Made by a program: the position numbers and the translations under genes. Positions 57,413 through 64,000 of a stretch of 64,000 nucleotides of DNA are shown piece by piece. The notes beneath the pieces were generated by a model, which saw nothing but the letters and a program-made list of their open reading frames with translations, made no database searches and was not told the origin of the DNA. The DNA is taken from the NCBI RefSeq assembly GCF_026914265.1, contig NC_069130.1, positions 45,531,929-45,595,928 on the forward strand, in the 5' to 3' direction. The first letter of the stretch is position 1, and the number at the start of each line of letters is the position of its first letter. The stretch comes from Mya arenaria. Its lineage: Eukaryota > Mollusca > Bivalvia > Myida > Myidae.

Positions 57413-57599
57413 ATTTCATGAAACAAATATTGAAGGCATGGAAAATAGGAATCAATATATAATAAAGTGACTATATATAAGTAGTGTTACACAGTTTTTC
57501 TTATGTGTCCATTCTTCTTATTAGCCATTTGTATTGTGCATTTATATGATTAAGCATTCAGTTTGGTTATATTCCCTTTGTCCGACCTGGGCCGATTTT

Positions 57600-57815
57600 C
57601 ATAAACCATCTCAAGTCTTTTTCTGACTGAAATCATTTCCCTAGTTTAAGTTTCTCCAAGTTCATATTATATAATAACTTAATATCATCTAAAATGATTT
57701 ATTTTCATCAATTTTATGTAATATTTATACTAGTAAGTTAAAAACACTTTCTATTTTCTTTCAATTTTCATTATGAAAATTTTAGGAAATTAGCTTCAGT
57801 TAAGAAATAACTTAT
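57600..57815. repeat. Inverted element family P, copy 5
   Basis: Left cataaaccatctcaagtc; right gttaagaaataacttatg. Confidence 0.5.
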
Positions 57816-58054
57816 GATTTATCCTTTTTTTCATATATACTATAAATAGCAATGGGTGATCATTTTAAAATTCAAAACATGGTTGTTAACTAGGGTGGAC
57901 CCCAGCTGAAGAAATACAATATATGAACATTTATTACAGTAATATTGAGCATATAACACCATCTCATGTAATATATATATGAGTTTTAATTAGAATTCAA
58001 ATATTAAGTAAGGAAATATCCCATTCAGGCAGATAGAATATATCATACTGTTTG

Positions 58055-58160
58055 TTTGTTGTTGACCTTAAGGTGTGTTGTTGACCTTGATATTAGTTGT
58101 TGACCTTGATGTTTGTTTTTGACCTTAATGTTAGTTGTTGACATAGATGTTAGTTGCAAG
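58055..58160. repeat. Short tandem repeat, 'gttgttgaccttgatgtta'
   Basis: Five imperfect units of about 24 bp. Confidence 0.6.
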
Positions 58161-58349
58161 GACTTGCATTACCCTTGTAAAGTGTGTGATATTTTTTCTG
58201 AGCATTCTTTTCTTGTCTAACAGTACCCTTAAATTGTGATGTTAAAATGTTTTAAATTCTTATCATATGATATTTGGTGTGATTTATTATGAACATGAAT
58301 AAGTGCACAGCATCTTTGTTTCAAAAGTTTATGATGTTTAGGTTCAACT

Positions 58350-58492
58350 TGTGCTAGAAAGACAACTGAAATTGACAAGTTAGTTCAAAATGTATTATTT
58401 CCCTTTGTGTTCAAGGGAGTTATTTCCCTTTGTGTTCAAGGGAGGTTACAACAGAATGACTCAATAGTCAATTGCTGTTGTCTTTCTTGCAT
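58350..58492. repeat. Hairpin with internal 24-bp duplication
   Basis: Arms tgctagaaagacaact and tgttgtctttcttgca. The loop holds two copies of ttatttccctttgtgttcaa. Confidence 0.55.
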
Positions 58493-58599
58493 TACTAGAA
58501 ACCAATATAACACAGCTTTCTTCAGGTTTTCATTCATTTCTTCTATGTACCCAGATAGGAATTTATCTTGTTATAAGACCTTTGTTTTCCTTGAATGAC

Positions 58600-59905
58600 A
58601 TACAGTAAAAAACAGCATTTACAGGCAGAGAAGGATAACCAAAATGCCTTTATTGGTATCACATACCTGTTCCAGGCACGCAAAATTTCATAACAGTTAT
58701 TCAAGAAACTTTGAAACAGATCTTAATTTTGCCTGTGGGAAGGCTGTTCAATAAGCGATTCTCCATTCAGTTGTGGTGTTAATCAGTTAAATAGTCCTGA
58801 GAGAAACACTGGAGAAGAAAATTGTAAGTGTTAAGGTATCATTTTAAAGAAAAAAGATCTTGCTTTTGGACATTTTTGTTCTATTTCCAAAAACGAAGGA
58901 AAAGCAACCACTCTACTCTTTGTCATTGTTATTTATGTAGCTTTTTAACAGAACTTTTTAAAATATCTATCAAATGGTTAAGTATGAAATATTTTGTTTG
59001 GTACATGATTATATTGCATAGCGTTACTTATTTATGCTGTTTATATAATTTATTTATGCCAAAACAAATAAAGGTTTACAATAGAACTATTAAGTTGTTT
59101 ATTTTATCTTAATGATATTAAACTAGTACTAATTTTTTAACAATGAATGGGCCTAATATCAAACACACTTTATTTTATGATAAATTATATACTTTAATAT
59201 ATTATTTATTATATATGTTTTGCATTTTTTTTTAATTGTTGAAGATATTATTTTTAACAAAATGTCAAAATTTATGAGATTAACAAGTTTGATTTGTATT
59301 TCTTTTCATGGAAATAATGCTTTGACTTAGCTACTGTTCAACTTTTCTTTTTAACTTCTTAAAATCAATTATTTTGATCCTAAAAGACACATATATAATT
59401 GGTTGCTTAACGAAGGCTCGTTTTTGACCCTGAAAATTCGCAAGAAAACTAAAGCAATAATGTTGTGTTTGAACATGTTTAAATAAGCTACAAACCTTTA
59501 AAAATACAAAGGTAAATACCGCTTTCTTTTATTCCATATAACTAATAACATGGCCACAATTGTCAAAATTCATCATTTTTCACCTTCTAAACAGTATTTT
59601 CTCTTCCAAATAATACAAATTGATTGGTAAGATTCAACACAAACATTATTTATTAGCGCTTTTTTATGTTCATATATTTTCATTACTTAGATCTTCAAAC
59701 ACCATAGTTTCTTCCTTCATTTTTTCGCAAATTTGCCATGCTGAAATCTAGCCTTCATAGATTTTCCCCTTGGTTTTGATAGTGCATTATTATCATTCAA
59801 TAAAGGGAGTTTATACTCATAGGCAGGGAGCAAAAAAACAGTTATTTTGCTTCTTCTGTCATAGTTTATTTTTCATTCTTTCATTTTTGTTAAATAGTTA
59901 GTCAG
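58600..59905. other. No feature seen
   Basis: Very AT-rich intergenic sequence. Confidence 0.5.
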
Positions 59906-59908
59906 TTA

Positions 59909-60200
59909 TAAAGGGACTGTACACCAGATGGTCTCAAAATCGAAATTACAGTATTTCCTCATAACAAGCCTAGAATTATCAATACGAGCTACAAGTTACT
60001 GGTATTTACAAAGTAGACAAACCCAGTAAATTGCACATTAGAAAAATATGCAAAAACTGCAAAAGATATGAGTCGTAAGCAATGTGATACATCAGTAAGT
60101 AAGAGTAAATGCGTTATACACAAAGATATCAATTATATATATATAAGTTTTTGTCATTTTTCTTGCAATCATTTTTGTCATCTGGTGTCTAATCACTTTA
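59909..60200. mobile_element. MITE with 'taaagggac' ends, copy 2
   Basis: Left taaagggactgtacaccaga; right tctggtgtctaatcacttta. The interior includes the mirrored 'cctcataacaagcctag' segment shared with 33100-33160 and 11600-11640. Confidence 0.65.
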
Positions 60201-60506
60201 ACCCATTTTTTTAGTTATTTCTTACTGGAACGTGCCACTCTAACATTGTATGCATGTTTTCTGCTCTTAAAGCTTTGTACTTTAAGAATTGTTTATCAGC
60301 AACATCATATTAATAAACAGTTTATTTACATGCAATGTCAATCTTTATTAAAAATCAAAGTTTTACTCGGTGTTTTGCATTGTTATTTATCTTACTATAT
60401 TTTGGCTGTTCAAGCATTGTTTCATGCAATCATTGGTGGTATTTCAGGTTGTCTATTTACATGGTGTGGTCCTTTCAGGCAGACATTCTGATACCTATCA
60501 TATATC

Positions 60507-61840
60507 AGCCAGGGATCTGTCCTGGGTCCACTTGTATTCTTGATTTATATTAATAACGTTGAAGATGTTAAGTCTTACATGTAGATAAGATGTTTTGCTG
60601 ATGACACAACTTTATATATAATAATCGATACTCCAATTCATGCTGCTGCTACATTAATTTCAGATCTTGAAAAAAACTACTAATGGGTAGTCAATGATAA
60701 GTTTCGTTCAAAATTTGTATTTATGTGAAGAACTACAGAAACAAGCTCAGTAGCAGAAAGTTTAAACACTGACTTAATCCGTTCTTTTATCATGTAAACA
60801 CCACGTCCTTCCATCCATCCATTCTAATGACAATACCATTATCCAGGAAGTGGATAAACATTAATTTTTAGGCATCACCTTATCAGGAACTTTGCATAAA
60901 ATACATTCCAGCAAAAAGCATGGCAACGCATTGAAAAAATCAAAATTCACTCTTGACAGACACTCTCTCGAAATCTTGTACAAAACATTCACCCGTCCAT
61001 CCCTTGAATATGCAGATATAATATTGGATACAATTACGGTTATAGAGGAACTCGACTTAAAACCGATTCAATTTAAAGCAGTTCGTATCATATCTGGAGC
61101 AACTCCACTTAAATATTTTATATGAAATCACTATGGAACTTGTCTTGAGCAGGAAACATATGCATCAATCAAGGAAGACTACATACATTTCAACTTTGTT
61201 ACCATCGTCAGATGCAGCGATAAAATCATACAGGCTCAGAAATTTCCACCAAATTAGAACTCTTCACTTCAGATCGCAACTTAACTCGCAAACTTTCTTA
61301 CCATTGACAATGTCGCTCTTGAATTATCTTCCAGCGTCAGTGAGAGAAAAACTTCACTCGACTCTTTTTGTTTTGAATTAAATCATGATGTGTGTCGTGT
61401 ACCTGCACACTGAGTTTTCGGGCTTGGTGATAAAGCTCGTCTTCGAGTATACAGTATTTGTTTCAATGAACACCCCTCCTTTAAAAATATCGTTAAAAGA
61501 AAAATAAGTATATGTGGGGAAATTGAGGATACTTAACACTTTTTCCTCAACTGCCCAATGTATCCCAAACATAAAATACTTAGTACAATGTACATGTATT
61601 CATTACAGGTAGTATGCACCGATAAATCACATACAGAAGAGACTTGCATTGCTTACTTCTTAATTCTGTAAATCTTGAATACTAAATTGCAGGTATATGA
61701 TGTAAATATTTTCTATTTATAATGTATGTGTTTTTTTTACTGTATGTGTTTGTATGTTTTTGTACCAACGTGCATGTATATATGTTCTGTGTAATTGTAT
61801 AAATCTTAAACTATTTTAACCAATTCTTGGCCTGTCTGTT
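60507..61840 (+). pseudogene. Degraded non-LTR retrotransposon (LINE), RT and 3' part
   Basis: The frame at 60507 gives SQGSVLGPLVFLIYINNVED, a conserved RT block. FADDTTLY follows at about 60592. Further on are thumb-like and C-terminal open pieces (60892-61125, 61133-61381) and a cysteine/histidine region near 61510-61570 (ICGEIED, FLNCPMYP). Several stops and frame changes interrupt it, and the 5' end is missing. Confidence 0.7.
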
Positions 61841-62059
61841 TTTCATGAGAACATGAGTTGTCACTGGAACATACCAATTGTCCTCACCTGGCCTTTTCGC
61901 AGTAATATGTAGGTAATTGTAATAGACGGTTGTAGAACAGCAAATTACATATGACCCTAATGTTGGACACTATTTTTAACCATGGTTGCAAAAGCGTCGA
62001 CAATGCTTGCTCAGGCTTTGTCTTTGTAATGCATGAATATATTTTTTTTAAAAATTGGC

Positions 62060-62600
62060 AAAAAATGTTCTCCATTACAGGACGGTGGGTCGCGTACAAG
62101 AACAAGGTCTATATATCAAAGGTCAAGATCATTGGTCAAAATACCCTGTACTTTGTGTACAGGCTGTAGCATTGTCATGCAGAGGGATTTTAAAACAACT
62201 TGGAATAAACCTTAACCATGATAAATCGGTGAAGCGCACAAGACACAAACATGTACATAAAAAGTCAAACTCGCTTAGAGGTCATAAGTCAAAATGCCTT
62301 TACTTCAGTTTTGGACAGGCATAGAGGAGTTTTAAAATGCCTTTGCGCAAGTGTTCAATGACAATATGATATGCCACATAAGGACCCATGAGGATTAGAC
62401 CATATTGATATAATTTTGCACAAATGCTCACCTTGACTTTTAAGGACAGTGGGTCGCCTGCAAGAGCTATTAATATGTAGATCAAATGTCAAGGTCAATC
62501 TAGGATAACTTGTATAAGTTTGTATGTTGGCTTTTTCAAACTGTAGCTTAGCCCTGCATTGGGGGATTTTAAAATAAAGTAGCACAAAAGTTCCCCTTAA
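62060..62600. repeat. Interspersed repeat with ~250-bp modules
   Basis: Two or three modules with 'ggacggtgggtcgc', 'aaggtcaagatcattg' and 'ttttaaaa..taaaccttaaccatg'. Related to 53826-54150. Confidence 0.5.
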
Positions 62601-62604
62601 CCAC

Positions 62605-63295
62605 GTATATTACCTTTAGTGAGGGGATACTTGATGGTTAAGCCAAGGGTACCGATTCGGTCTTCACCACAGCTCCTACAAAAGTAACCGTCTTGCGGCA
62701 GAGACATTTCAACCGGGGATGTGACAGTGCTAAACGCTGGTGTTAAAGAACCAGAGTTCCTCTAACCAGGGTTGCATGGTGTATGCCCAATATCGCCTAA
62801 CTAAACTGCTTCTTTAACTGGACGCCGATGGATAAATATCATAAAATAAACAGCCGCCCCTTAAATTCTCAAAATATTACCACTTATATAACAGTTTGAC
62901 TACTCTCTGAATTTTAAACATGCTTTTTCAAACTTACAATGAGATGATAGCTCAATTGCTTTTAATAAACAACTTAATCGCGTTATTAATTCAAGAGTTA
63001 TGGACCATGATATGGAAGTAAATTGACGTAAGAAAAAAAAATATTAAATTGATATGAAAATATGTGCATGGGCTATTTCAAGCAAAATATTCTTTATTCT
63101 TTATTTATGACTTTCAAAATGTCATTGCTAACTGCCTGAATGTCATTTTCCTGTAATTCAAATCGCAATTTGTTGTGGTTTACATAAGTATTTGGATTAA
63201 TTTAGGATATACGTGTACGTGCAACTAACATACACGTATATTATTACTAAGTGTTGTTTTTTTTACTTTAAAACCTGAAGAAATGTGAAAATAAA
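62605..63295. other. No feature seen
   Basis: 62640-62830 is less AT-rich but shows no coherent frame. Confidence 0.45.
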
Positions 63296-63297
63296 AA

Positions 63298-64000
63298 CAA
63301 GAGGGTCATGGTTGCCCTTTATCGCATCTTAAAATCAAGAAAAAATCAACTTAATTTGCATAAATCAAGTATATCATAACTTTTGACCTTATGATCTCAT
63401 TTTTTATGCGATATACTCCATATTTATAGCTCAAGATTGCTTCACCAAATTAATTTTGCCTCTATTGCTGAAACAAGTGTCTTTTTTAATATTTGACAAA
63501 GTTGCCTGATTTAAGATTCAAGGTGATCCATTTTTATACCTAAATGAGGCTTAATCAACATGATCATTCTTAACAAGTCTTGTAACGTTTGTATTAAAAG
63601 TGTAGCATCTATTGCCCGTACACAAGAGCTTTCTAGGATTTGACCTAGTGACCTACTTTTGACCCGAAATGAATAACATTTATTTTCGAACTTGACATGA
63701 CTTTACCAAAGCAATCATTCTGATATCATTCCACAAAAATCAAAAATCTGACGCAAAACGGAATCCTTTATAGCGTTAAAATGGGTGTCTTTATAAATAT
63801 TAGTTCTTGATATTAAATTTCCTACCTAATATGACCCGTATATAGAAATCTCGTCAAGGCAATTATTCTGATCAAATTTCAGTATCATCTAATGAAAATG
63901 GCACCCTTGATTGCGTAAACAATCTGGGCTTTTTAAGTTGACTGACTGACCTAGTGTTTTACGTAATGACCTAGTTTTTGATCAGAATTGACGCTGAAAA
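63298..64000. repeat. Interspersed repeat, cut by the window edge
   Basis: The head caagagggtcatggttgccc is followed by repeats of 'gacctagtgacctacttttg' and 'caattattctgatcaaattt'. The right end is outside the window. Confidence 0.6.

Noticed and set aside
61884..62585. Overlapping short frames on both strands
   Set aside because: They lie in interspersed repeat sequence and carry no protein motif.

Overview
This window is animal nuclear DNA, AT-rich and crowded with interspersed and tandem repeats. The intron-rich gene, the tRNA-derived SINEs, and the many repeats with a 'ccgtccgtc' head suggest a mollusc, most likely a bivalve; that is inference. No bacterial, viral or organellar gene organisation is visible.

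One gene can be read completely: a voltage-gated potassium channel beta subunit (Kv-beta, aldo-keto reductase family AKR6; KCNAB2 / Drosophila Hyperkinetic type). It lies on the + strand in 14 coding exons, from an ATG at 9846 to a TGA at 54589. All introns are GT-AG, all splice phases agree, and the joined frame is 1014 nt (337 residues plus stop). The product is expected to be a cytosolic NADPH-binding barrel that assembles as a tetramer under Kv1/Shaker channels. The first exon seen begins at a splice acceptor (9771), so a 5' exon and the promoter lie elsewhere.

Region 1-9770 is upstream DNA: several DNA-transposon-like elements with inverted ends (5351-7375, 8411-9182, 7942-8083), a tRNA-Pro with a damaged T-arm (3582-3653), a broken LINE reverse transcriptase (4211-4490) and a possible minus-strand promoter and first exon (2369-2440). 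Region 9869-54493 is the intron set of the Kv-beta gene. Tandem arrays occupy eight of its 13 introns: 52-bp units in intron 1, 59-bp units twice in intron 4, 49-bp in intron 6, 61-bp in intron 7, 24/120-bp in intron 9, donor-like copies in intron 10, 24-bp in intron 12 and 130-bp in intron 13. Region 54590-64000 holds the 3' UTR with two early AATAAA signals, more repeats and a degraded LINE (about 60507-61840).

The most unusual signal is that several intronic repeats are built from the gene's own exon edges. Intron 7 carries about 21 copies of the exon 8 acceptor plus exon start, each with stop codons. Intron 10 repeats the exon 10 donor. Introns 11 and 12 hold decayed copies of exon 12, one with an open frame. 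Intron 13 holds about four decayed copies of exon 13. A second notable structure is a 59-bp satellite block in intron 4 bounded by a perfect 68-bp direct repeat, with a larger array of the same unit about 6 kb downstream that has 13- and 14-unit higher-order periods and runs up to the exon 5 acceptor. The longest open frames in the window (781 and 737 codons, antiparallel) are artefacts of the intron 9 minisatellite.
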